From Muricea muricata (Eukaryota; Cnidaria; Anthozoa; Malacalcyonacea; Plexauridae), in NCBI GenBank assembly GCA_963855995.1, contig OY979719.1, forward strand, positions 1,550,001 to 1,614,000: a stretch of DNA of 64,000 nucleotides, given 5' to 3'. Position numbers and translations under genes: made by a program. The notes beneath the pieces are model-generated. The model made no database searches. It was not told the origin of the DNA and saw nothing but the letters and a program-made list of their open reading frames with translations. Shown here piece by piece: positions 10,937 through 22,594 of the stretch (its first letter is position 1; each line of letters opens with the position of its first letter).

Positions 10937-13900
10937 CTAGAATTCACTTTCTCGTGGTATCTCCGATATATCTTCGCACAATTGTCCAAATGTAAGCCGG
11001 TCTTCCTTATCATCAGCCCAACATTTCTCCATCATTTTATAAATCTTTCCAGGACAACCATTCGGTTTCGTCAAACGTAGATCATCAGCCACGGAGTGTA
11101 GGACCTCCTCGTCGGGTCTTTCTTCGTAGGGTAAAACACCTTCGGTATAAACTTCCCACATTAAGATACCAAAGGCCCAAACGTCGCTCATGTCGCTGTA
11201 ATCACCTTCCAAAGCTTCAGGAGCCATCCATCGTAGAGGGATAAGTTCTCCTTTGTGGTTGTAGTATTCTTTCGGGTACGTACCTTGGTTGAGACTCAGG
11301 AAGGAGATCTTTACGTTGAACGCCTTGTTTACAAGGCAGTTTCTTGCAGCAAGATCTTTGTGTACGAAGCCATGGTTGGTGAGGTAATTCATACCAGAGG
11401 CAACCGCTGCACAGATGTTGAGTTTCTGGGTTGGGTTCAGTGGCGACGAGGAATCACGCATGACCGTCTTTAAGTCACCCTATATAAAGCAAGAATCAGG
11501 TAATGGTAAAAAGTTTACAAGGGACAAAGGTGGAACACACTTTAAAACTTACGGAACTATACAGGAAGATACAATAAACCCCACGTATTAGAATCTACAT
11601 TTTAAGAACCTTGTTATAATTACGTTTTCCTCGGCATACATTTGTCTCACAACTTTAAAATATTTTTTAAAACATGCAAGGGTATTTTTTGCATGCACGG
11701 TGTACCGTATAAAGAGACAAATACTGCCTCCAAACAAGAAAAATATGCCACAATTATAAAAACCTGTGTTTATGCTACCTCGAAAGATTTAGTTTTTATA
11801 CGCGGGGTTTTACTGTGTGGCAAAAGTTATCGTTTTACTCACTTGTTCAGGATATTCAGAAATCGCATACATTGGATCCTCTTCTCGGCAAACACCCAAC
11901 AACTTGGCAATATTTTCATGTTGCAACGATAGCATTTCCATTCTTCTTAAGAAATCTTTCTTCGCGGCTTCATCAGTGGACGTCAGCGACTGCACCACAA
12001 CAATACTGGAGCTTTCGCTTTCATTGATGTCGGCAGCTTTAGCGAGAAACACATTGCCGTAGGTTCCATTACCCAGCGTTCGTAGGGTCTCGAGATTTTC
12101 CCGCGGATATTCCTTGGCATTGCTTACTGCTTCGGGGGCTTTTACAACTTCAACATTGTCAACGTTCTCATCCAGTTTTAGGGGGACATCCTCCGCATTT
12201 AAAACTGTGAAATAAAAAATAACGTGTTTCCAATGTTTGTAGTGTTACTCTGGCCTACATCTGCAAGGGGCAAGCTGAATAACATGCCTGACCACGGCAG
12301 GAATCGAACCTAACTCTCTTAGAATGCTAGCCCAATGCTTGGCCAACCGAGGTACGCGGTCAGGTCGGTTCGAGCACATGGCACTAGTTCTTTCATCTTG
12401 GTAATCGAAGATCTAATCATAATTTGTAGTATGACTTCCAGTTGATCTGAAAACACGGAAAAGTACTGTCCCTAGTTGTCAAATAGAAATCCATTTTTCG
12501 ATCCAAATTATCGAATTTCTCATGAAACATAATTTACTTTGTTTGCAAATTTCTGGTAGACTTACAATTTTATTTATTAAAGACAGTTACCAGTTTCAAC
12601 AAGTTTCACAAAGAAAAACAAAAGATATAAGTGATTAACAACAGCAAAATGGATTTCTATTTGGTTGCTAGTTCCAGGCCTTTTACTCACGGTGAGATCA
12701 GCTAGTTGCTGCCAAGCACTCAGGTGAAATGATGTCAGTAGTGTTACTACACCTAACACTCTGGGAAGACATACTTGAAAAACCTGCTCTACTGCTCAGA
12801 CATATTTTCGGGTTGCCCAACGTGGATATAGACTCTTCTTAATACTTCACATCAAAACACAATACAAATACAATACATAAAAAAATTTGTGCCATTTTAT
12901 TTGAGAATGAAATCTTACTCGACTTACTTAATTTCTTTTTGCTCTGCCTAGCTCTCCTTCCTTTGCAGTAGATCATAAGACCAACAACAAGAATTATGTA
13001 AGCTCCAGCACATCCTACAGCGATCCCGACTGTCTTCCCCATGTTATCTGACTGGTGCTCATCCGAAGGAACCGGCTTCGTGGCTGCGGAGAAAACACGA
13101 TATGATGTGGTATGTTTGCGGGCTGTATAAAAAAGACAATTGAAATTTTCTATACGGTGCGCGAGGCCGAAAATTCAATTTGAAATCAACTGAAATATTA
13201 AAGAGGGGTTACAGTCAGTTCTGAGCATCGGTTCTGCTCATAACAAAGGTGGACCACCAAATATAAACATTGTGCAAATTTCACATTTTTCGAACTCTTT
13301 TTGAATTGAAACTCTGGTTTACATTCATGTATACGCATAGGAAACCAGAAAAGTGTCAGATATTCATTTAGTAAGTCATATTTTACGGATATAGAATTTC
13401 AAAATGTAAACAAAGCGTTTGTTTACATTACGGACTGTAGCCCCTCTTTAAGTGAAAAATAAACGAAACATTTAGTTTTTCGTTTTTAGCTTTGTTTATC
13501 AGATTATTGCATACTGGTTTAAAATACGTGAGTACAAGTTGTGAATGATGTATTTAAGGGGCTACCAAAGCATATGGCATCAGGCCGTATCACGAACGCA
13601 CCAACAGAATCTTGAGCACTTTACCTTGCTGGGTTTCCAATGCAATCCTTGGGCTACCTAACCTGGAAACTTTAACAAAAAACACACAAACCTTTTATAA
13701 CTTTTAAAAATGCCATCCTCTCTACAATAAATCCAGAATTTCCCGCCATGCATTTGTACCAAGCCTCATTCTCCTTACTAACATCTTTTATCACAAGCGA
13801 GCCATTACTTAACTTCTCTGCGTTCGATAAGTTTTGAGCTGGGATCCAATTATTGGTTTTCTTACTAGACGTCGTGAAGAACCAGAAAACTTTAGGTTCC

Positions 13901-16900
13901 GGATCGCCTTTAGCCACACAGTTGAACAGTGCAGAACCATAAACCTCTGCCGTCACATTTTGTGGACCCTTAACTATTTTTGTATATTCTGGAATGCAAG
14001 GTTAAATTAGAGTTAACGCCACGTTGCTGAAATCCCTATGAAGCACTAAAATAAATCTTCTGTTATTCTCGTATAGAACTTCGTCTAAGAAATATATCAT
14101 AGGAATATGGGATGAAAAATTTCGGTAGAAAACCACAGTTGTAACTTTCTAGTAATATTTACATATCAAAAAGACTTTAGCAATCTCTGCAACGTCATGA
14201 AACGAATTCTCTGTGACATCATGAAACGTAATGTCATAAAATGTGCATGAAATACAGTGACAGCATAGGCCGTCCAAAAAGTGTATGTAAAATTTGTCGC
14301 GAGCCGCAAGCGCCATTCAGGAAAGCCATTATATACAATGACTTTCCTGAATGGCGCTTGTGGCTCGCGACCAATTTTAGACGCACTTTTTGGGCGGCTA
14401 TGGAGACAGTGTGCGCTGGAAAAAAGCCCAATGTCGTGTATTTGGTGCACATACCAAACAACTTTGCAATTACCCCAACAAAAATCTAATGCTCCCTAAC
14501 ATCCTTCTAGAAATCATGTACACATCAAATGTTACACTCACCGTAAATATTAATTTCAAACGTCAAGGATGCATTGCTGATGGAATTGTTAATATGGCAC
14601 GTGTAATTACCCTTATCGCTCATTTTGACATCGTTGATAATAAGATTGGTGTCTTTAATTTCCATACGGGGCAGCAGCTTGTTACCAAGCCCTTCCTTGG
14701 TCCAACGGACATCGTAAGGCGCCGTACCCTGCCTTATATTGCAGTGTACTTTTGCAGTTGTACCTTTGTCAAATTTGTTTGAGCTACCACCTTTATATAA
14801 AACGATTTTTTCTAAAAAGATTGAATTGAACATAATTGTTATTATGTTGTCTATTCCAAACAAAGTTCCTTACGAATGTTCCGAGCTATTTTTCAGTAAT
14901 TTATTTCTCAAGGATGGCGCCATACTAACAACAACGCAAATACATTTTATTTTCAATTTGTTTCTGTACATGCTACAACATTAATCTTACCTCTAACAAA
15001 GAGTGTAGCTTCTTTAGTGCGTTCAAAAATATGCTGCAGTGTTGCTACGCAACGGTATGCTCCAGTGTTCTCGCCTGTCGTGCCATTTACGGTTAATACT
15101 GAAGCATTACCTGACTGATTTGTTTTGAAATTCAAATCATTAGGCAAGGTCTTTCTGTCCTTTTCCCAAATTATCACAGGTTTTGGATCCCCACTAAATT
15201 TGCATTCCATTCTCACCAGTTCATTTTCATTAACAGTTACATTTGTCGGGTTCTGTGTCACTTGAGGATAAACTAAAAGTTAAGAGCATAACGTAACCGT
15301 GTTAAAGTGCATATGACACGAAATTTTATATTTTACAATTACAGACTTCTTTCTGCAGTGATTATTGCAGAGTAATTTAGTTTTTAAAAAACATAATGCC
15401 AAGGAAATTATTTGAACGTTTTAATATGTGGCCGTGAGGCAAAAAACTGTCCTATGACAGGAAACTGTACCAAAATGCCGTCCCTGATGAGATGTATTTT
15501 ACGCTCATTATATAAAACCACTAACGTCATTATGACGTCATTTTGGTGCAATTTCATTCCCAGTCGTAGGACAGTTTTGCATCACGCCTCCACTTATTTA
15601 AACGTTTAAATAGTCTCCTTAGCATCATCTTTATGAAAAATAAATTACACCACAATAATCACCGCAAAATGTATTCCATGATTCTAAAATATAAAATTTC
15701 GTGTCATATGCATTTTAAACAAAATGACTGCATGAATTAACTTATTTTTTCTTACGTGATCAAAAGAGCTGTGAGCAATTTGTCATAGACAAAGCTCTTA
15801 ATAAATGGCTCCAAGGCTTGTTACAAGTTTAATTTCTGAACGATGCTTACAGAATGACTGCAGGAAAACCTCTACAGTCGAAACACTTATAATTAAGAAA
15901 ATAGACTTACCAGCAACAAGGACACGAACATCAACTGATGTTTTTCCAGCAATATTTTCCGCAATGCATTTGTATGTGCCCGTGTCTGCCCGTTGAGCCT
16001 TCTCAATCTGTAACGTATTACCGATGACTTTAAATCTTGAATCAGAAGGTAAGGGGTTGTCACCTTGTTGCCATGTGATGTTCTTGATAGGTGGCTTTGC
16101 ATTACTGGGGGGATTGCATGTGATGGACACTAGACCATCAACTCGACTTAGCACATTACTTATAGGAGATAATGTCCCAGTTTCTGAAAAAGAAAACGAA
16201 AAAATGAGCATGCAAACACACATGAAATACAAATTGAGCCCTCTTTTGTAACAATCACGATAAAACACCCTGGCACTCATCAAGTACACTCATCTGTTTA
16301 AACAGGTTCATCAATGAAAAAAAATTGACGATGTCTCCAGCTAACCTAAAGCTTGGCTCACACTTCTTGTAAGAATTGGGGATTTCCTCCTCACATATGT
16401 GAATGAATATGTGAACAAACTAAAGTATAGGCCAAACATCAGATTGCTTTTGTAATGGTATATAGAATTCACTAAATGACATCAGCCAGAAGAAGTCATC
16501 TCTAATTTCCACCACAAGTGTGAACCAGGCTTAAAGTGTTTATGCAACGAAATTTCACCCCAAAGTTTTATGGCCTCAGTGTACAGTTAATGTAAAATGG
16601 GTTGGTAACTTCTTTTACAGAAGTTCATCATTTTCTCTCGTGAGAAATTTGGCTTTGAATAATATGCAAATATCATACTTATGACATCACAGTGCATAAT
16701 GAGTTTTTAGTGCTGCAGGAATTTCGCTTACAGTATCCATGATAAATTTTCAAAAGTTGCACTAAAATACAGCAAATCGGAATTTGTAAGTTATAGTTTT
16801 GGAATTTTGTTCGACAAAATTAAATTGTTTGAAAAATCTATGTTGTTTTAAAATAAATTATGCACTGTGATGTCATAAGTATTATATTTGCATATTATTC

Positions 16901-19900
16901 AAAGCTAAATTTCTCACGAAAAAAGCCAGACAGTGAACTTCTGTAAAACAAGTTACCAACCCATTTTAAGTTATCTCTACACTGAGGTGAAAAAACATTG
17001 GGGTGAAACTTCAATGCATGAACACTTTAATGAACTGCATTATTGTGCTCCAGTGCATCATAGACTATGTATGCTATATATATATAAAAAGGTGCTAAAG
17101 GTGAGTTAAAGGTGAAATTGTCATGTCATTGCCCAAATTTGAAAATAAATATACGACTATGGGTTGAAAATAAATATACGACTATGAGAGTCATTTCGTC
17201 GAATATTGAAACAAACATATGACATTATGACTCAATTCGTCGTATATTGACTGACCTTGTAATCTGACAATTGTTTTAATAATATTTTTTTCGTACAGTC
17301 TGATTGGCTTATTAAAGTTTCCGAACAATTTCATGCTGTTCCATTATTGGCAGCTTGTGTCTTTTTACTTACAAAGCAAGTGTTTAAATTGAGTTTAAAA
17401 TATTTTCAAAAAATAATAAAATAATTATTGAATTCGGTTCTCGCAGGATATGAGAAATTATTAAGGCCTTGATTTGTGTTATCTCCCTCAGCCATCGACT
17501 TCAGCAGATAACACTAACCTCTGTCTTAATAATTCCTCATATCCTGCGAGAACCAAATTCAATAATTGTTTAATATGCTCTAGTGTACCAATTTTATACA
17601 ATACTAGATACTTTTACTGCATTATTTCATATTAATTGGATGATTAATTGTTTAGCTTGATGATTTACTTATTACTTATTATATTACTAATTTTACTCTT
17701 GCAATTAAAACTTATTACCAGCAAGAACAAGCTTTGTTTTCACAGGATCTGTTGTGTAGCACCAATTTTCAGCAGTACATTCATATTCGTTGCTGTCCTT
17801 TGCTTTTGTCTCAGTAAATTGAAGTGCTCCATTTGACAAAATCTGAATTCTTGATGTATTTTTCAGCTCTGTTACACTGTCTGAAATATACCATTTTACA
17901 GTGGGTTTTGGATCACCAGTTGCATCACATCTCACGGTTAATGGTTTTGGCACACCAAAGAGTGTCTTCTTTTCTGGCCGGCCTATCACCGTTGCTGGCG
18001 AGCAATCTAGCACGAGACAGTAGTTGTTCAGGTGTCAAAATTATTTTAAATCTACCACTATACATGTCAAGACTTTGACATTTAAAATTCTGTCTACATA
18101 TCTACTTTTCTTGATTCCTAATACTCATCTCTTGATTCCTAATACACATCAAATGTTATGGAATAAAATAAATTGTTGATTGACTATCATTTTATTCATA
18201 AAGTAATGGCAACATGTCTGATGTTTACTATTTTGAAAGGCATTTTACAATATACAAACTAACAAAATAGCATGAATTTAAGCCCCTGATTGTTTGCGCA
18301 TGTATGCGATGTTCAGAAAAAATGCACCAGGGGCCACTTTGTTCAAAGCTGGGTTAATGTTTAAACCACTGTTTTAGTCTCTGTATTTCCACACTTCTGT
18401 TTATTTCAAAACCTTAGAAACCAAAACTACCATGATAATACCATTGATCCAGACAGGATTTCTGAAGAAATATTTCCAAACTTACAAACAAGCTGCTTTG
18501 AGATCACCTTTAAACTTTACAATAACCTAGGATTGAGCTAACTGACTTCATTTCCAAAAGGGTTGTTTTTTGCCACAGTGTTTCAACTTACCAAAAACAT
18601 TGACATGGTGAGGCAAACTGGTTGCTTGTTTTCCCAGACTGTTAGCAATACAAACATATTTTCCATCATCACTGGCCTTTTGAGCATTGGTAATTTGCAG
18701 TTTCTTTCCAGTAAAGTTCAATGTGTTGCCATCCTTTTGCCAGGTGTACGAAGGCAATGGGACTGAAGGACAGTCACAGATCAAGGTTGCATTTTCACCA
18801 CGAAACACATTGCCAGATGTTCTTATCTCGAAACCATTTTTGCAAATATCTGTGAAGAAAATGAGTTAGAATACACTACATGATAAACGTTATTACTCTA
18901 TTACATGAGGAGGACTAACGTTGTGAGAGAATCCTGAAGGTGTACAATTAAGACTGGGAATTGCCTATTTTTTGCAGGGTAAAGGGAGACTCCATATACT
19001 GGGGTTTACTGGTCAAAAAACAATCGAAAATGGGAATGGGATTATGATGATGAGCAAGACAGCCGCTAGGACTATGGAATTTGTGCACTAGGACAATGGT
19101 TTTTTGTAAAAGATTGGGATGGGAAATGGAAGTAGACCGTATTCCCACCCCTTTAGGACCCCACCTTGACAAGTAAAATCCTCACAACCAAGTCTTGCAC
19201 AAAATGCTTGCATTCTCTTAGTTAAGTAAAATTGTATGATCAGCTCGGAAATAATGAAATGGGTGCATGTTGAATCCCAAATAGTTAAATTCATGTATAT
19301 TTTATTTATATTGTTTTTCAGTTGTAAAACTCTAGCTATCTAACCCCACTATCACAAACAAATAGCAATCAAGTTAGGTCTGACTTGATTTAAAAGAGTA
19401 TTATGTTGCTTGAATATAGTAAATGTGTAAATGTAAATATGTTTTCAACAAGCATCATATATTGCAGATTATATCAGCTTTATCATCTTTTCAGACACAC
19501 TTTCATGTCTTATTAACCCTTAAGTAGCTTTAAATCCTGATGTATTGTAGTTGTGCTGCTTTGCACTCTTATATGTCAGACAGCTCTACAGTTTAAATGG
19601 GAACATATTGGGAGTTATACATACATAACAAGTATATGCCGATTCATTAGCATTGGTCATGTACTAAAGTTTTAGTCCTAAAAAAGGTTGATTCATTTCA
19701 TTATGCCACTTGATCTATGTTTAAAAAATGTGCAAATAATTTTAAGCCACTTCATTTGTCACATATGTCTGGTTATGCAGTGGCTTATCAGAATACTTGA
19801 TGATTGGAAGAAAAACATTCTGCTCATGGATGATACTCGCATGAGTAAGCAGCCTGAATGAGCAAAGGAATTGTGCCTGGTTTTACACTATAAGAATTAA

Positions 19901-22594
19901 CTGTCACTCATACTAAATTATTTAAAAAAACAACAACAGACTTATAATGCTGGCAAGGCTGGCAAATCATGGCATTTAAGTTCTATCTGCTGAGGGCATG
20001 TACCAATATTCAACTGCCTTATCCTTAGGGGCACACCAGGGAATTTCCTGGCATCTTCATCTGCACCTCCCAAGACTTGACAGGAGAAATAGAGCCTACC
20101 CAAGTAATGTAAATAAAAGATTAATACAAAATAAAGTATGTATATATGTGTTTATTGCTTTGTTAGTTTATCAAGAATTTCGATTGTTATTTTCACTGTT
20201 AAGGAAACATTGTTACAACAAATAAGGTTATCGATCTTGGCCTTCCAAGCAAGCACTTTATTGTTTTAGATAGTGAAAGAACCTATACCTTTCATGTACA
20301 ATAAACCAAAGGATATTTCACTGCCTAAGAACTTTGATGCTAACTAAGTACATTACCATCAGGCACATTAATAAATCTTAACAGTTTGGTTAAGCATCAT
20401 TGTGTACTCTCCTTATGACAAGTAAAATTGTCTGGAAGTTAGTAAATAAAGTAAAGTTTGTAAATTAGAATGTTGAACATCAGGTGTTAACCCTTTCCAA
20501 GTCGTTTGTACACATGAAATTCTAATTATGAAGGATGTAAATGTTGGCCAACAAAGCCTTTCTAAACAATGGCATCTAAACTAGGTTCATTGTTGAGAAT
20601 AGGCGAGTAAATCGCCACCCTAGTGTTTGTCATAGAGCCAATAGAAATGCATCAGCAAACGTTTTGGGAGATTATTTGATAGCCAGCTGGCCTGTGGAGT
20701 AATGCATCCACAAATGGGGTTCCTGAATTGCGTGCATAAACATCCGATGCTGGCTGAACGCAACTCAGGTACAGACGAACGCCATATTCATCCAGCTTGT
20801 GGCAGGACATTATCGGCAAGCACTGCAGGATACCCAACCTAGTTTCAATGCCCTTCACAAATATATTTCTTAAAAGCATCCGTATGTATTTAAAACAAAC
20901 AAAAGCAAATAACAAACGCCAAAAAGGCGCTGAAATATTATTACGCGCCTTAGCTAGCCGACTGCAAATAGAAATGACATTTATCTCTGATACCAGTAAT
21001 TGCCACATTTACATTCGCGAACGATTATATGCCACTCGAAACGTATTTAAAGTCGTTAATTGTAACACATTTCCCAAGAGAAAATTCACATTTGTGTCGC
21101 TTTAAAGTGAATCGACTGAATTGCCTGGCTTATATATTATCACTTGTCAAATTAATTCCCGACTCTCAGGTATTCCGAACGAAATGGACAAATATATTGG
21201 CTATAATATACGATAAAAACAATATTTTTTGTTTTCATTTTTTCCGGATACATGTCAATTTGTGAGCAAGGGTAGATTGGATGCTCTCAACTAATCGATG
21301 TTAATTTAGCGCATGGTTGCATAAAACAAACCGCTTTGATGGACTTTCTCTTTTCAGACACTTGCCCGACAGCAATTTGAATTCACGAAAAATATGCCGC
21401 ACTTGACATTAATATTCCCAAAGGGCTTTATACAATGGGGTAATGATTGTATATCGATTTATTGTTATGTTACTTGCTCCTTTGCTGGCCATGCGCACGT
21501 TACGGCTGCTGTCATGCCCAGAAGGCTACAAGTCATGATCATAAAGGCTTTTCCTGTACATAAAGTATATGTTATATTTTTGCCTTCATTTGTGCGGCAT
21601 TTACTGTATTCCCGCGGGACAATAATGTTGTTATTAAATTCCCAAGCAAACAGATATCGCATCATCTGTTACTGATTTTATTTCAGCCTGGCTGAATTGA
21701 TATTCATATGGCAAAGCGCTTGCTTTAATATGCTGCCAAGGCCCTATTTTGGCGTCAGGACAATTAATTACTATAGATGCTGGGCTATTGTTTGGTAACG
21801 CCAAACTCCAGTGTCGGACAAAGCGATGCCCTCAATATACTCACATTCTACAGTCAATGTGACCTCTCTACTCTTATATGAGCCGCTCATGCAGAAGTAT
21901 TTGCCAGCGTCGGATTTCTTGACCGGTTTAATCCTTAGACCGCTGCTTGTAAATGTATATTTTGAAAAATCCTCTTGAAGTTTTGAGCCATCCTTATACC
22001 AATTAATGGGCGATGTCGTTCCGTCTTCGGCCTCGCATTTCAAAACTACCATTTCTGAACCGTCTGATGTCGAGGTGTCGCTGGGCTCCTGCTTAAACTG
22101 CGCCAGGGAAAGACCTACATTTATATACAAGAAATTCAATGTTAGACAAATCTATGTGGTTACATATATACGCAGTCAAATATCGATATATCGCTACAGT
22201 GGGTTTCACAGACACTCTTTGTATTTATATTACATTAAAAAACCTTTGCCACGCGAGGCTTAAAGATTCAAGCACCGGTTGTCAAAAATGTTAGCCTACC
22301 AGCCAAATTATACAGATAAAATCAAATCTCGATAAATTTAGAAAAAGGCTATCTAAGACGGTGTAGGGCAGTGTAAATTGTAGAAGGCCTTAGCGCATCT
22401 TCATACAGAGTGAATATTCGCGATTTCAGGCCCAAACAGGCGGATATTAGGCAGGTATATGTACATAAAATTCACACTAGATTTTCTCAACGCCTCGCCA
22501 AGAGTTCTTGCGATGTGATAACGATTTACTCACCCGCAAAGATTGCTAATACAAGACAACGGTTTATCCACTCGCAAGCGAATTGTCGCGCCAT
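10937..22594 (-). CDS. PTK7: PTK7/CCK4-type receptor pseudokinase with seven Ig domains
   Basis: Eleven exons, all in phase: 22594..22534 (signal peptide), 22114..21845, 18849..18592, 18006..17719, 16183..15911, 15272..14991, 14811..14542, 13988..13692 (Ig1-Ig7), 13083..12928 (membrane), 12204..11843 (juxtamembrane and N-lobe), 11479..10937 (C-lobe). Product 1019 aa; human PTK7 is about 1070. Signal peptide about residues 1-30 (CLVLAIFAGLSLAQ), Ig domains about 21-666, membrane helix near 685-707, kinase-like domain about 755-1010. PTK7 is a Wnt/planar-polarity co-receptor; FVHKDLAARNCLV, VPLRWM-like LIPLRWMAPEALEGDY and SDVWAFGILMWEV are close to it. The domain should be inactive: the beta3 Lys is Gln (VVVQSL), the alpha-C Glu position is Arg (FLRRMEM) and DFG is replaced by FLS (VKISFLSLNQG). 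The Gly loop (GNGTYGNV) and HKD loop remain. Introns carry five or more foldback elements. Confidence 0.93.
12290..12361 (-). pseudogene. tRNA-Ala(AGC)-like sequence, pseudogene or SINE head
   Basis: The 72-nt minus-strand sequence folds much like a tRNA. The acceptor stem is GACCGCG/CGTGGTC (7 pairs, one G-U). The anticodon stem TTGGG/TCTAA pairs with two G-U, the loop is CTAGCAT with U33 and anticodon AGC, and the T arm is TTAGG-TTCGATT-CCTGC. The B box GGTTCGATTCC is perfect. The D stem has two mismatches, and the A box reads TACC in place of TAGC. There is no CCA. It sits in the PTK7-type intron between the membrane and N-lobe exons, so a decayed tRNA gene or the head of a tRNA-derived SINE is more likely than a working tRNA. 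Confidence 0.65.
14251..14410. mobile_element. Foldback MITE in the PTK7-type Ig6-Ig7 intron
   Basis: Arms of about 75 bp around base 14335: GGCCGTCCAAAAAGTG...GCGCCATTCAGGAAAG on the left and the reverse complement on the right, ending CACTTTTTGGGCGGCTATG. Overlapping open frames here arise from the palindrome. Confidence 0.8.
15307..15716. mobile_element. About 410-bp foldback element in the PTK7-type Ig4-Ig5 intron
   Basis: The outer ends GCATATGACACGAAATTTTA and its reverse complement enclose further paired blocks (AGTGATTATTGCAGAGTAAT / its partner near 15650; AAAACTGTCCTATGAC / its partner near 15560). The whole element folds into one long imperfect hairpin. Confidence 0.8.
16345..16535. 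mobile_element. Foldback element ending in AAGCCTGGTTCACACTTGTG
   Basis: CCTAAAGCTTGGCTCACACT at the left is mirrored by CAAGTGTGAACCAGGCTTAA at the right. It abuts the next foldback element, so the two may be nested or adjacent insertions in the Ig3-Ig4 intron. Confidence 0.65.
16530..17030. mobile_element. About 500-bp foldback MITE in the PTK7-type Ig3-Ig4 intron
   Basis: The ends TTAAAGTGTTTATGCAACGA and the mirrored ...CATGAACACTTTAA pair. Further paired blocks include GAAATTTCACCCC / GGGGTGAAACTTC, ATGGGTTGGTAAC / GTTACCAACCCAT and TATGACATCACAGTGCATAA / its complement. Arms are about 160 bp with a loop of about 140 bp. Confidence 0.85.
17422..17568. mobile_element. Foldback element, 147 bp
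   Basis: AATTATTGAATTCGGTTCTC..GCAGGATATGAG is mirrored by CTCATATCCTGCGAGAACCA..ATTCAATAATT. Arms are about 48 bp. This is the third hairpin in the same intron. Confidence 0.85.
18890..21800. other. Long PTK7-type intron (Ig1-Ig2), no gene recognised
   Basis: The largest intron of the gene (18850-21844). Open frames around 20650-21100 on both strands have no splice or family support. No paired repeats were noticed. Confidence 0.5.

Noticed and set aside
14166..14782. Several 70-130 codon frames on both strands
   Set aside because: They cross the foldback element and the antisense of the Ig6 exon. No splice or family support.
20652..21105. Antiparallel frames of 118 and 102 codons in the largest PTK7-type intron
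   Set aside because: No recognised family, no ATG context or splice signals that would make a gene; chance frames in a less AT-rich patch.
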